The notes under the pieces: generated by a model | The model's input: the letters and a program-made list of their open reading frames with translations, nothing else | Told to the model about the DNA's origin: nothing | Database searches by the model: none | Shown: positions 1-7,940 of the stretch, one piece after another | Layout: every line of letters starts with the position of its first letter | Position numbering within the stretch: the first letter of the stretch is position 1 | Source of the DNA: Nocardia concava NBRC 100430 | GTDB lineage: Bacteria > Actinomycetota > Actinomycetes > Mycobacteriales > Mycobacteriaceae | Reading direction: 5' to 3' | Assembly: GCF_000308815.1 (NCBI RefSeq) | Contig: NZ_BAFX01000009.1 | Coordinates: 1 to 61,343, forward strand | DNA length: 61,343 nt | Translations under genes and position numbers: made by a program

Positions 1-1
1 C

Positions 2-562
2 GAATTCCTCGACGAGGGACCGGCCCTGGTGGTCGGCCAGTCCATGGGCTCGCGGGTCGCGCAGGAACTCGCGCTGACCCGCCCCGACCTGGTGCGCAAG
101 GCCGTGTTCATGGCCGGACACGCCCGGCTCGACCAATTCCAGAAGACGCTGTCACTCGGTGAGCACGAGCTCGACGCCGCCGGCACCAAGCTGCCCGCCA
201 AGTACGAGGCCGCCCTGACCGCCGTCATGAACCTGAGCCCGGCGACCATGGCCGATCCGCACGCCGCGCGCGACTGGCTCGACCTGTTCGAATTCACCGG
301 CGGCCCGGTCACCCCCGGCATCCGGGCGCAGCGGCGCATGGACCACGACTTCGACCGCACCGCCGCCTACAAGGCCATCACCGTGCCGTGCCTGTCGATC
401 GGTTTCGCCGATGATCGGCTGATTCCGGCCTATCTTTCCCGCGAGGTCGCCGATATCATTCCGGGAGCCCGATACCAGGAGGTTCCCGACGCCGGGCACT
501 TCGGCTACCTGGAGCAGCCGGAGGCCGTCAACAAGATCCTGCTCGAATTCTTCGCGGCCTGA
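2..562 (+). CDS. alpha/beta hydrolase, C-terminal part (5' end outside window)
   Basis: This is an open frame running in from the left edge, so the N-terminus is missing. The visible part shows the nucleophile elbow GQSMG (Ser near visible residue 15), a candidate acid residue in FADDRLIP, and the catalytic His in DAGHFGYLEQP close to the C-terminus. That is the order expected of the alpha/beta hydrolase fold. No membrane segment is visible. Substrate cannot be told from the sequence; members include esterases, haloperoxidase-like and C-C bond hydrolases. It precedes an mbtH-like gene by 168 bases, with an inverted repeat between them, so co-transcription is doubtful. Family call is firm, function unknown. 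Confidence 0.85.
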   Translation, partial: EFLDEGPALVVGQSMGSRVAQELALTRPDLVRKAVFMAGHARLDQFQKTLSLGEHELDAAGTKLPAKYEAALTAVMNLSPATMADPHAARDWLDLFEFTGGPVTPGIRAQRRMDHDFDRTAAYKAITVPCLSIGFADDRLIPAYLSREVADIIPGARYQEVPDAGHFGYLEQPEAVNKILLEFFAA

Positions 563-598
563 ACACTGCCCACTCAACACTCTGCCCATTCACGAAGT

Positions 599-627
599 GC
601 AGGTAACCGCCCAGCGGTAACACCTGC
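599..627. promoter_or_regulatory. inverted repeat between hydrolase and mbtH-like gene
   Basis: GCAGGT (599-604) pairs with ACCTGC (622-627), and inside it CCGC (607-610) pairs with GCGG (614-617). It lies 36 bases after the hydrolase stop and about 100 bases before the mbtH-like start. There is no T-run, so it could be an operator as easily as a weak terminator. It does not match the mycobacterial IdeR iron box. Confidence 0.35.
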
Positions 628-730
628 CTTGCTAGGGTCGAATCAACGTCGGGGGCTCGTTCCATCACTGCGGTGATCGGATGATCCGTCTACGTACTCC
701 GTACACAGCGCCAGTATCCAGTGAGGTGAA

Positions 731-973
731 ATGAGCACCAATCCCTTCGATGACGAAGACGGCCGGTTCTTCGTCCTGGTCAACGATGAGGAACAGCACT
801 CCCTGTGGCCCGCCTTCGCCGAGGTTCCGGCGGGTTGGCGAGTCGTCTTCGGTGAGGACAGCCGCGCCGCTTGCGTCGAGTATGTCGAGAAGAACTGGAC
901 GGATATGCGTCCGAAGAGCCTGCGCGACGCCATGGCGGCGGACGACGCGGCACGTCAGGCGGCTCAGTCCTGA
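731..973 (+). CDS. MbtH-like protein
   Basis: The product is an 80-residue MbtH-family protein. In general these small chaperone-like proteins bind the adenylation domains of non-ribosomal peptide synthetases and activate them. All family landmarks are present: [19 protein letters not shown] at the N-terminus, SLWPAF, PAGW near residues 34-37, CVEYV, and WTDMRPKSL near residues 55-63. The length is typical (60-80). A GAGGTGA ribosome binding site lies immediately upstream of ATG 731. No synthetase or siderophore gene is visible nearby, so this is a solitary copy that could serve synthetases elsewhere. A hairpin at 1015-1052 may end its transcript. Confidence 0.93.
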   Translation: MSTNPFDDEDGRFFVLVNDEEQHSLWPAFAEVPAGWRVVFGEDSRAACVEYVEKNWTDMRPKSLRDAMAADDAARQAAQS

Positions 974-1014
974 CACTCTGCGGTTAGTCCGATACTGCGC
1001 GAACGGCTTCCGAA

Positions 1015-1052
1015 CGCGGCCGGGTGACGCCACAAGCACCCGCCCGGCCGCG
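1015..1052 (+). terminator. possible terminator after mbtH-like gene
   Basis: A ten-base perfect inverted repeat (CGCGGCCGGG, 1015-1024, with CCCGGCCGCG, 1043-1052) and an 18-base loop lie 41 bases after the mbtH stop. There is no clear T-tract. Confidence 0.45.
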
Positions 1053-1140
1053 CTCCGGTCTTCCCGTGGCATCGTTCCGACCGGGACGTCGGCTTTTCCG
1101 CGCAGCCGACGACCCCGGTTATGATGGGCACCGCATTTCC

Positions 1141-1212
1141 GCCTCCTTAGCTCAGTGGTAGAGCACCGCTCTTGTAAAGCGAAGGTCGTCAGTTCAATCC
1201 TGACAGGGGGCT
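1141..1212 (+). tRNA. tRNA-Thr (anticodon TGT)
   Basis: The cloverleaf folds by eye. The acceptor GCCTCCT pairs with AGGGGGC (one G-T pair). The D arm is GCTC/GAGC. The anticodon loop is CTTGTAA with anticodon TGT. The T arm is GTCAG-TTCAATC-CTGAC, and the discriminator is T. The anticodon stem CCGCT/AGCGA has a C-A mismatch at its outer pair (27-43). CCA is not encoded. A very strong terminator starts six bases downstream, so it is probably a single-gene transcript. Confidence 0.93.
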
Positions 1213-1217
1213 CGTTG

Positions 1218-1256
1218 ACGTAGGGCCGAGGGAAACCCTCGGCCCTACGTCTTTTC
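1218..1256 (+). terminator. intrinsic terminator of tRNA-Thr
   Basis: A perfect 15-base-pair stem (1218-1232 with 1236-1250), loop AAA, followed by CTTTTC. This is a textbook Rho-independent terminator directly after the tRNA. Confidence 0.93.
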
Positions 1257-1285
1257 GGGGTCCGGGGCGGAGCCCCGAAATCTCT

Positions 1286-1329
1286 AGGGGGTTCGGGGGC
1301 GAAGCCCCTGAGAGCGTCGAGAGTTGACC
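1286..1329 (+). repeat. small intergenic hairpin repeat, copy 1
   Basis: The block contains GGGGCGAAGCCCCTGAGAG, then a short variable part, then GAGAGTTGA. The same pattern recurs at 30368-30404 (see that entry). The GC-rich part folds as GGGGC-gaa-GCCCC. It sits between the tRNA terminator and phoP and may end or process transcripts. A second hairpin (CCCTTCCC 1328-1335 with GGGAAGGG 1348-1355) follows in the phoP leader. Confidence 0.5.
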
Positions 1330-1392
1330 CTTCCCAGGAAACTCCCAGGGAAGGGCCAGGTTGTTCGCGGGGCGAGCGCAGAATATGAGGCC

Positions 1393-2124
1393 ATGACAGG
1401 TGTGCCCGCGCGTGAACCCGAGGCCAGGGTGCTGGTCGTCGACGATGAGCCGATGATCGTGGAGCTGCTGTCGGTCAGCCTGCGGTATCAGGGGTTCGAG
1501 GTGGCCACCGCGGGCACCGGCACCGAGGGATTGGACAAGGCCAAGACGTTCCGGCCGGACGCGCTGATCATCGACGTGATGATGCCCGGGATGGACGGGT
1601 TCGGGCTGCTGCGGCGGCTGCGGGCCGACGGGATCGATGCGCCGGTGCTGTTCCTGACCGCGCGCGACGATGTGGACGACAAGATCACCGGGTTGACGCT
1701 CGGGGCCGACGATTACGTCACCAAGCCGTTCAGCCTCGAGGAAGTGGTGGCCCGACTACGGGTGATTCTGCGCCGGGCCGGGCGGGCCGCGCCGGAGACG
1801 AAATCCTCGCGGCTGCGCTTCGCCGATATCGAACTCGACGACGATACGCACGAGGTGTGGAAGGCGGGGGAGCCGGTTTCGTTGTCGCCCACCGAGTTCA
1901 CGCTGCTGCGGTACTTCCTGGTCAATGCGGGCACGGTGCTGAGCAAGCCGCGGATCCTGGATCACGTGTGGCGCTACGACTTCGGCGGCGAGGTCGGGGT
2001 GGTGGAGACCTACGTGTCGTATCTGCGCAAGAAGGTGGACACCGGGCCGGATCGGCTCATCCACACGCTGCGCGGGGTCGGATATGTGATGCGGGAGCCG
2101 CGCGGTAAAACGGCGGCCACGTGA
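1393..2124 (+). CDS. phoP: two-component response regulator PhoP
   Basis: This is a 243-residue OmpR/PhoB-type response regulator. The N-terminal receiver begins ARVLVVDDEPMIVELLSVSL, with phospho-acceptor Asp61 in IIDVMMPGMDGFG and the conserved Lys in DYVTKPFSLEE. The C-terminal winged helix includes VSLSPTEFTLLRYF and LHTLRGVGYVMREPR in close variants. The sequence is strikingly like M. tuberculosis PhoP, including ELLSVSL, LRRLRADGIDAP, FSLEEVVARLRVILRRAG and ILDHVWRYDFGG. ATG 1393 fits the family length; earlier in-frame starts would add a non-homologous tail. It overlaps phoR by four bases. In mycobacteria PhoP controls lipid, secretion and acid-pH genes; the same role here is inferred. 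Confidence 0.96.
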   Translation: MTGVPAREPEARVLVVDDEPMIVELLSVSLRYQGFEVATAGTGTEGLDKAKTFRPDALIIDVMMPGMDGFGLLRRLRADGIDAPVLFLTARDDVDDKITGLTLGADDYVTKPFSLEEVVARLRVILRRAGRAAPETKSSRLRFADIELDDDTHEVWKAGEPVSLSPTEFTLLRYFLVNAGTVLSKPRILDHVWRYDFGGEVGVVETYVSYLRKKVDTGPDRLIHTLRGVGYVMREPRGKTAAT

Positions 2125-3569
2125 GCGCGAGCCTCCGGGGCCGGGTCGCCGATCGGCTCGCGGCGGTGCCGCTGCGCACCACGCTGGTGCTGGCGCTGGT
2201 CTCGCTGGTCGGATTCGGGCTGCTGGTCTCCGGTGTCGCGGTCACCTCGCTCATGCGTAATGTGCTGGTGGAGCGCATCGATCGGCAGCTCTACGATGCC
2301 GCGCACAGCTGGGCCGCGCCCGGCGCGCAACGGCCCGAACCGCTGCCGACCGTGCGCGGGCGGGAGCGGCCGCCGCATCTGTACTGGGTGCAGGTGCAGG
2401 ACACGAACGGTCAGACCACGCTGAGCCTCAGCGCGGGCGTGCAGCAGCCCGAGGTGCCCGCGGATCTGGGCACTCGGCCGCGGACCGTCGGCTCGGTCGG
2501 CGCGGCCACCGAGGAATGGCGGGTGCTGCGGACCGTCAACGAATACGGCACCAGCACCATCGCTTTGCGCATGGACGAGACGAATTCGCTGCTGGACAAG
2601 CTGATCGTGCTGCAGCTGGTGATCGGCGCGCTGGTGCTGGCCGCGCTGGTCGCGGTGGCGCGCATCGTGATCCGGCGCAGCCTGCGGCCGCTGCGGGAGG
2701 TCGAGCGCACGGCGGCCGCCATCGCGGGCGGGGACCTGCATCAGCGAGTTCCGGTGCGCGGCACCGACACCGAGGTCGATCACCTCTCGCAATCGTTGAA
2801 CACCATGCTGACCCAGATTCAGCAGGCCTTCGCCGCCACCGAGGCGTCCGAGGAGGCGGCGCGGCGCTCCGAGGCCAAGATGCGGCAGTTCGTCGCCGAC
2901 GCCAGCCACGAACTGCGCACGCCGCTCACCAGCATCAAGGGGTTCGCCGAGCTGTACCGGCAGGGCGCGATCAGCGATCCGGACATGCTCATGGACCGCA
3001 TCGAACGCGAATCCAAGCGGATGGGACTGCTGGTCGAGGATCTGCTCATGCTGGCGCGGCTGGATGCCCAGCGGCCGGTGGAGCGGCGGCCGGTGGATCT
3101 GCTCATGCTGGCCAGCGATGCCGTGCACGGTGCCCGCGCGCTGGCGGCGGCCGAGCGGGCGGACGGACCGGAACGCCGGATCGATCTGGAGATCCGGCCC
3201 GGGCCCGGCACCCTGGAGATGCTCGGCGACGAGGCGCGGCTGCGTCAGGTACTGGCGAATCTGCTCAACAACGCGCTGGTGCACACGCCCGCCGAGGCGG
3301 AGGTGACGGTGCGGCTCACGCCCGCCGAGGACGAGGTGCGCATCGAAATAGCCGACACCGGGCCGGGATTGGAGCCCGAACAGGCCGAGCGGGTCTTCGA
3401 GCGCTTCTATCGCGCGGACGCGTCCCGCAGTCGCGTCAGCGGCGGTACGGGACTGGGACTTTCGATCGTGCAGGCGCTGGTTGCCGCGCACGGCGGCACG
3501 GTATCGGTGACCAGCGCGGCGGGGGAGGGCACCACGTTCACGGTGCGGCTGCCCCGAGATTCACGCTGA
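2121..3569 (+). CDS. phoR: two-component sensor histidine kinase PhoR
   Basis: This is a 482-residue membrane sensor kinase starting at GTG 2121, inside the phoP stop. Domains in order: transmembrane helix at about residues 20-42, an extracytoplasmic sensor region to about 160, a second helix at about 164-186, HAMP to about 245, and a dimerisation domain with phosphorylated His263 in DASHELRTPLTSIKGFAELY. The ATPase domain has an N-box (NLLNNALVHTP), DTGPGLEPEQ and GGTGLGLSIVQALV. It resembles mycobacterial PhoR across the kinase core, less in the sensor loop, so the stimulus may differ. Partner: PhoP immediately upstream. A convergent HIT gene follows 48 bases later. Confidence 0.95.
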   Translation: MSASLRGRVADRLAAVPLRTTLVLALVSLVGFGLLVSGVAVTSLMRNVLVERIDRQLYDAAHSWAAPGAQRPEPLPTVRGRERPPHLYWVQVQDTNGQTTLSLSAGVQQPEVPADLGTRPRTVGSVGAATEEWRVLRTVNEYGTSTIALRMDETNSLLDKLIVLQLVIGALVLAALVAVARIVIRRSLRPLREVERTAAAIAGGDLHQRVPVRGTDTEVDHLSQSLNTMLTQIQQAFAATEASEEAARRSEAKMRQFVADASHELRTPLTSIKGFAELYRQGAISDPDMLMDRIERESKRMGLLVEDLLMLARLDAQRPVERRPVDLLMLASDAVHGARALAAAERADGPERRIDLEIRPGPGTLEMLGDEARLRQVLANLLNNALVHTPAEAEVTVRLTPAEDEVRIEIADTGPGLEPEQAERVFERFYRADASRSRVSGGTGLGLSIVQALVAAHGGTVSVTSAAGEGTTFTVRLPRDSR

Positions 3570-3617
3570 GACCGCGCCCGTGGGTGACGGTGGGCGCGGC
3601 CTCGCTGTTGGACCGTG

Positions 3618-4043
3618 TCAGTCCGGAACGTTCGCGCCGTAACCCAGATCGCGCAGCGCCTGCTTGATCTTGGCGTGGGCCTCGTCGAGGGATTCCTTGC
3701 TGGGTTCCGGGTCGGCCCCGGTGATGTCGAAGTTGCCCAGCTCGAAGGCCGGGAACACGTGCATGTGCAGGTGCGGCACCTCGAGGCCCGCGATCAGCAG
3801 GCCCGCGCGCGGGGCGTCCCACGCCGCCCGCACCGCCTTGCCGATCTTCTGGGCCACGCCGTTCATGCGCGCGAAGGTGCCGGGATCGATGTCCTGCCAC
3901 TGGTCGATCTCCTGGCGCGGCACCACCAGCGTGTGCCCCTGCGTGACCGGGGCAATCGTGAGGAAGGCGACGAATTCCTCGTCCTCCCAGACGAACCGGC
4001 CCGGCAGCTGACCGTTGATGATTGCGGAGAAAACAGAAGCCAT
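3618..4043 (-). CDS. HIT-family nucleotide hydrolase/transferase (Rv0759c-like)
   Basis: This 141-residue histidine-triad protein has the catalytic motif [10 protein letters not shown] (His91, 93 and 95) and the usual N-terminal [24 protein letters not shown]. The family hydrolyses or transfers nucleoside phosphoramidates and dinucleotides; the natural substrate here is unknown. It starts at ATG 4043, 92 bases from the divergent purD start, and ends convergently with phoR. A HIT gene in this exact position is also found next to phoPR in M. tuberculosis (Rv0759c, recalled). A second HIT gene lies at 10092-10529; the two differ in sequence and are not a recent duplication. Confidence 0.93.
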   Translation of the reverse strand: MASVFSAIINGQLPGRFVWEDEEFVAFLTIAPVTQGHTLVVPRQEIDQWQDIDPGTFARMNGVAQKIGKAVRAAWDAPRAGLLIAGLEVPHLHMHVFPAFELGNFDITGADPEPSKESLDEAHAKIKQALRDLGYGANVPD

Positions 4044-4135
4044 GCTCGGGACCTTACGCGGGGAAGGTCACCCCCGTGCGAACGCACGATAGACCGCTAC
4101 CCGTTGCGGCGGACCAGCCCTCTAAGCTGTTCGCC

Positions 4136-5419
4136 GTGCGCGTACTCGTCATCGGTTCCGGAGCCCGTGAACATGCCCTCGTCCTGGCGTTGCGGAAGGA
4201 CCCGGCGGTGACCGCGGTCTACGCGGCACCCGGGAATGCGGGGATTGCCCAGCACGCCGAGGTGCGTGCGGTGGACGCCACCTCCGGTGAGGAGGTCGCG
4301 GCGCTGGCGCAGGAGCTGAATGCCGATCTGGTCGTGGTCGGGCCCGAGGTGCCGTTGGTGCTCGGGGTGGCCGATGCCGTGCGCGCGGTCGGGATTCCGA
4401 CCTTCGGGCCGTCGGCGGCGGCCGCGAAGATCGAGGGGTCGAAGGCCTTCGCCAAGGACGTCATGAATGCCGCCGGGGTGCGGACCGCGCACAGCGAGAT
4501 CGTCGATCACCCGGGCGAATTGGATGCCGCGCTGGATCGTTTCGGGCCGACCTGGGTGGTCAAGGACGACGGGCTGGCCGCGGGCAAGGGCGTCGTGGTG
4601 ACCGCGGACCGGTCGGTCGCCCGCGAGCACGGCGCGGAACTGCTGGAGCAGGGGCATCCGGTACTGCTGGAGTCCTTCCTCGACGGGCCCGAGGTGTCGC
4701 TGTTCTGCCTCGTCGACGGCGAGACCGTGGTGCCGCTGCTGCCCGCCCAGGACCACAAGCGCGTCGGCGACGGCGACACCGGGCCGAACACCGGCGGCAT
4801 GGGCGCGTACACGCCGCTGCCGTGGCTGCCGGAGGAGACCCTCCAGGCCATCGTCGACGATGTCGTGAAACCCGTTGCGGCCGAGATGGTTCGCCGCGGC
4901 GTGCCGTTCAGCGGCCTGCTCTACGCCGGACTCGCCGTCGGCCAGGCCGGACCGGCCGTGGTCGAATTCAACTGCCGCTTCGGCGATCCCGAGACCCAGG
5001 CCGTGCTGGCCATGCTGGACAGCCCGCTCGGCGAGCTCCTGTACGCCACCGCCACCGGCACCCTCGACCAGGTCGCCGCGCCGCGCTGGAAGGACGGCTC
5101 GGCCGTCACCGTGGTGCTGGCCGCCGAGAACTACCCGGCCCGCCCGCGCAGCGGCGATGTCATCACCGGCGCCGAATCCACCGGCACCGGAATCGAATCC
5201 GAGGTGCTGCACGCCGGCACCGCGCAGCGTGAGGACGGCGCGCTCGTCTCCGCCGGTGGCCGCGTGCTCGCCATTGTCGGCCAGGGCGCGGATCTCGCCG
5301 AGGCGCGCAAGAACGCCTACGACCGGCTCGCCACCATCAAACTGCCGGGCGGCCACTTCCGCACCGACATCGGCCTGGCGGCTGAAGAAGGACGCATCAG
5401 CATCCCGACCGCCGGCTGA
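4136..5419 (+). CDS. purD: phosphoribosylamine-glycine ligase (GAR synthetase)
   Basis: PurD (427 residues) joins glycine to phosphoribosylamine with ATP, the second step of purine synthesis. The N-terminal fold opens with [18 protein letters not shown]. The ATP-grasp core shows [17 protein letters not shown], the [10 protein letters not shown] segment and [17 protein letters not shown]. The C-terminal B/C domain runs to about residue 420. GTG 4136 is chosen because it begins at the conserved VRVLVIGSG; upstream in-frame sequence is not family-like. It is divergent from the HIT gene, and its 3' end is followed by a double-hairpin repeat and a convergent peptidase gene. Confidence 0.96.
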   Translation: MRVLVIGSGAREHALVLALRKDPAVTAVYAAPGNAGIAQHAEVRAVDATSGEEVAALAQELNADLVVVGPEVPLVLGVADAVRAVGIPTFGPSAAAAKIEGSKAFAKDVMNAAGVRTAHSEIVDHPGELDAALDRFGPTWVVKDDGLAAGKGVVVTADRSVAREHGAELLEQGHPVLLESFLDGPEVSLFCLVDGETVVPLLPAQDHKRVGDGDTGPNTGGMGAYTPLPWLPEETLQAIVDDVVKPVAAEMVRRGVPFSGLLYAGLAVGQAGPAVVEFNCRFGDPETQAVLAMLDSPLGELLYATATGTLDQVAAPRWKDGSAVTVVLAAENYPARPRSGDVITGAESTGTGIESEVLHAGTAQREDGALVSAGGRVLAIVGQGADLAEARKNAYDRLATIKLPGGHFRTDIGLAAEEGRISIPTAG

Positions 5420-5436
5420 GTCTCAGGATGGCACTC

Positions 5437-5537
5437 CGTCATCCCGGCATGTTCTTGGCCGGGATCCATTGCTGGGCTGTGGATTCCGGCCAAAAGCACG
5501 CCGGAATGACGGGGCTGGGCCACGCCGGAATGACGGG
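5437..5537. repeat. REPIN-like double-hairpin repeat, copy 1
   Basis: Two hairpins face each other: ATCCCGGC...GCCGGGAT at the left and ATTCCGGC...GCCGGAAT at the right. Each arm is also complementary to the other arm (CGTCAT...ATGACG ends). The last 17 bases (CACGCCGGAATGACGGG, 5497-5513) are repeated at 5521-5537. It lies between convergent purD and M23 genes. Further copies are at 31766-31844 and 60201-60275. Confidence 0.85.
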
Positions 5538-5538
5538 A

Positions 5539-6666
5539 TCAGCCCAGGATGATGCCGTGCTGGGCTAGCCAGGGCTGGGGATCCACGTGCTGGCCGCCGA
5601 TGATGATCTCGAAATGCAGGTGCGGGCCGGTGGAGTCGCCGCGGTTGCCGATGCGGGCGATCTGGAGCCCGGCCGGGACGCGTTCGCCGACCGAGACCGA
5701 GAAGTCGTACATGTGCCCGTACACCGAGATGGTGCCGTCGTCGTGGCGGATGCGCACCCACAGCCCGAAGCCCTGTGCCGGTCCCGCGTCGATCACCGTG
5801 CCCGCCGCCACCGCGTAGATCGGTGAGCCCAGCGGCGCGGCGATATCGATGCCCGCGTGGAAGGTGCCCCATCGCGCCCCGAACCCGGAGGTGAACACGC
5901 CCTTCGCGGGCAGCGCGAACCCGCCGACCCCCGGAATCACGAATCCCGGCGGCAGCGAACTGTCCGGCGACGGCGTCATCCACGGCTGCGGCTGTCCGGC
6001 CACCGCCGCCGCGGCCTCCGCCTTGGCCCGCTCCAGGGTCGCCGCCGCGGCCGCCGACACCACCGCTTGCTCGCGCAGGTGCTCACCGTTGTTGATGGCG
6101 TCCAGATACCGCTTCGACGTCTCCGGCGTCGCCTGCACCTGCAGCGGGTACTGCACCGGAACCCGCAGCGCCACACCGGGACCTACCGGAGCATCGGTCG
6201 GAATCAACCCCAGCGCCCCGTCCGCGCTCGCGAACACCAGCACCGCGACCACGCCACCGATCAATACCCGATGCCGGATCGACCAGGCCCGCACGACGGG
6301 CCACCGCCGCCGCCACAACGCCTCGGCCTCGGCCCGCGACCGTGGCCGCTGCCGCCACCACTCGATCACGCGAGCACGAACGACCGGAACGTAGATCCGC
6401 AGCCGAGCCACGACCTCGCCGACCACCCGGATCGCAAATCGCCCGAGCTGTGCCAGCGCCCGATGAAGGCGACCCGGATCCTCGCTCTCGAAGGCCGACC
6501 GGATGCCCGGCGTATAGCGGTCTACCCCGGCCCGGAACCCGGGTGTCTTCGCACCGGATTCCTCCGGCGCAGGTGGGCCCGGTTCGGGTGGGTGTGGGTC
6601 GACCTCCGGGGTGTTCCCGGTGGTTGCTGATCCCCCCTGCACAGCGCCCTCCTCAGGCATTCGCAC
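5539..6666 (-). CDS. M23-family metallopeptidase (LytM-type), membrane anchored
   Basis: This 375-residue protein has a Pro-rich cytoplasmic N-terminus, a basic region, one transmembrane segment near residues 134-150 (HRVLIGGVVAVLVFASADGA), an Ala-rich linker, and a C-terminal LytM/peptidase M23 domain. Zinc ligands are visible in WGTFHAGIDIAAP and in GPHLHFEIIIGG. The family cleaves peptidoglycan cross-bridges or, when degenerate, activates other hydrolases; both metal motifs are intact here. Two starts are possible, GTG 6666 and ATG 6660, with no good ribosome binding site for either. It is divergent from the aminotransferase, 47 bases away. Confidence 0.9.
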   Translation of the reverse strand: MRMPEEGAVQGGSATTGNTPEVDPHPPEPGPPAPEESGAKTPGFRAGVDRYTPGIRSAFESEDPGRLHRALAQLGRFAIRVVGEVVARLRIYVPVVRARVIEWWRQRPRSRAEAEALWRRRWPVVRAWSIRHRVLIGGVVAVLVFASADGALGLIPTDAPVGPGVALRVPVQYPLQVQATPETSKRYLDAINNGEHLREQAVVSAAAAATLERAKAEAAAAVAGQPQPWMTPSPDSSLPPGFVIPGVGGFALPAKGVFTSGFGARWGTFHAGIDIAAPLGSPIYAVAAGTVIDAGPAQGFGLWVRIRHDDGTISVYGHMYDFSVSVGERVPAGLQIARIGNRGDSTGPHLHFEIIIGGQHVDPQPWLAQHGIILG

Positions 6667-6713
6667 GACCGTTCCCGGACAGGCGGGGGAGCGGGTGCTC
6701 TACCGTCTGTCGA

Positions 6714-7871
6714 GTGCGTATCGAATCTCGCCGGTCGACCATTCCACCTTTTTACGTGATGGACGTCTGGAAAGCAGCAGCTGAACGGGCCAGGACACAC
6801 GAGGATGTGCTGGTTCTCGCGGCCGGACAGCCGTCCACGCCGGCGCCCGAGGCGGTGCTGCGGGCGACGAAAGCGGCGATGGACAGCGAATTGCTGGGAT
6901 ATACCGAGACATTCGGAATCCTGGCGCTGCGGGAGGCCATCGCCGAGCATCACCGGAGCACCTACGGGGTGCAGGTGGAGGCGGATGACGTCGTGGTGAC
7001 CACCGGATCGTCGGGGGCGTTCACCCTGATCTTCCTGGCGGCATTCGATCTCGGGGACACCGTCGTGGTGGCGCGGCCCGGATATCCGGCCTACCGGAAC
7101 ACGCTGACGGCGCTGGGCTGTGATGTGGTCGAGCTGGATTGCGGGCCCGAGACCCGGTTCCAGCCGACCGTGGCCATGCTCGAGGCGCTGCCCGAGCCGC
7201 CGGCGGGGCTGATCGTGGCGAGCCCGGCCAATCCGACCGGGACCATGATCGCGCCGGAGGAGCTGGCGGCGCTGGCCCGCTGGTGCGATGAGCACGGGAC
7301 GCTGCTCCTCTCGGACGAGATCTACCACGGCATCACCTACCCCGGCACCGAGCCGACTTCCTCGGCCTGGGAGACCTCGCGCGAGTCGGTCGTCATCGGC
7401 TCGGTGTCGAAGTACTTCTCCATGACCGGCTGGCGGCTGGGCTGGATGCTGGTCCCGCAATCGCTGCGGCCCGCACTGCAGCGCCTGGCTTCCAATATGA
7501 CTGTGTGCCCACCGGCTATCTCCCAGTTCGCGGCGGTCCACGCCTTCGGCCCGGAGGCCAAAGCCGAACTGGACGGTCATGTTCAGCGCTATGCGGCAAA
7601 CCGTCAGCTTCTGCTGTCGGGCCTGCCCAAGCTCGGCATCACCGACCTGGCCCCCGCCGACGGCGCGTTCTACGCCTACGCGGATATCGCGCATTTGACG
7701 GATGATTCGATGCGCTGGTGCACCGATGTGCTCGACCACACCGGTGTGGCGCTGGCGCCGGGCATCGACTTCGACACCCGCAACGGCCATCACACGGTTC
7801 GCTTCTCGTTCGCCGGAGCGAGCGCGGACATCGAAGAGGCGCTCTACCGGTTGGAACGATATTTGGCCTGA
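6714..7871 (+). CDS. PLP-dependent aminotransferase, class I/II (Rv3565-like)
   Basis: This is a 385-residue fold-type I aminotransferase. The N-terminal IPPFYVMDVWKAAAERAR resembles M. tuberculosis Rv3565 (annotated AspB), as recalled. The pyridoxal Lys is about residue 233 in GSVSKYFSMTGWRLGW. Other landmarks are SPANPTGTM, the LLSDEIYHG Asp that contacts the cofactor, and RFSFAGA near the C-terminus. GTG 6714 gives the family start; a later ATG at Met16 would remove the conserved opening. Substrate specificity is not evident and may be Asp, Ala or a branched amino acid. It is followed after 69 bases by a TetR regulator on the same strand. Confidence 0.88.
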   Translation: MRIESRRSTIPPFYVMDVWKAAAERARTHEDVLVLAAGQPSTPAPEAVLRATKAAMDSELLGYTETFGILALREAIAEHHRSTYGVQVEADDVVVTTGSSGAFTLIFLAAFDLGDTVVVARPGYPAYRNTLTALGCDVVELDCGPETRFQPTVAMLEALPEPPAGLIVASPANPTGTMIAPEELAALARWCDEHGTLLLSDEIYHGITYPGTEPTSSAWETSRESVVIGSVSKYFSMTGWRLGWMLVPQSLRPALQRLASNMTVCPPAISQFAAVHAFGPEAKAELDGHVQRYAANRQLLLSGLPKLGITDLAPADGAFYAYADIAHLTDDSMRWCTDVLDHTGVALAPGIDFDTRNGHHTVRFSFAGASADIEEALYRLERYLA

Positions 7872-7940
7872 TCTGCCAAGCAGATTGAACGCGGTGGGCA
7901 AAATGAACACAGCATCACCGATGACTGGCACGATTGCACC

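Noticed and set aside
599..627. Possible IdeR iron box before the mbtH-like gene
   Set aside because: The inverted repeat does not fit the 19-base TTAGGTTAGGCTAACCTAA consensus beyond a few positions.
6342..6713. Upstream extension of the aminotransferase frame
   Set aside because: It overlaps the divergent M23 peptidase gene; the conserved family N-terminus begins at GTG 6714.
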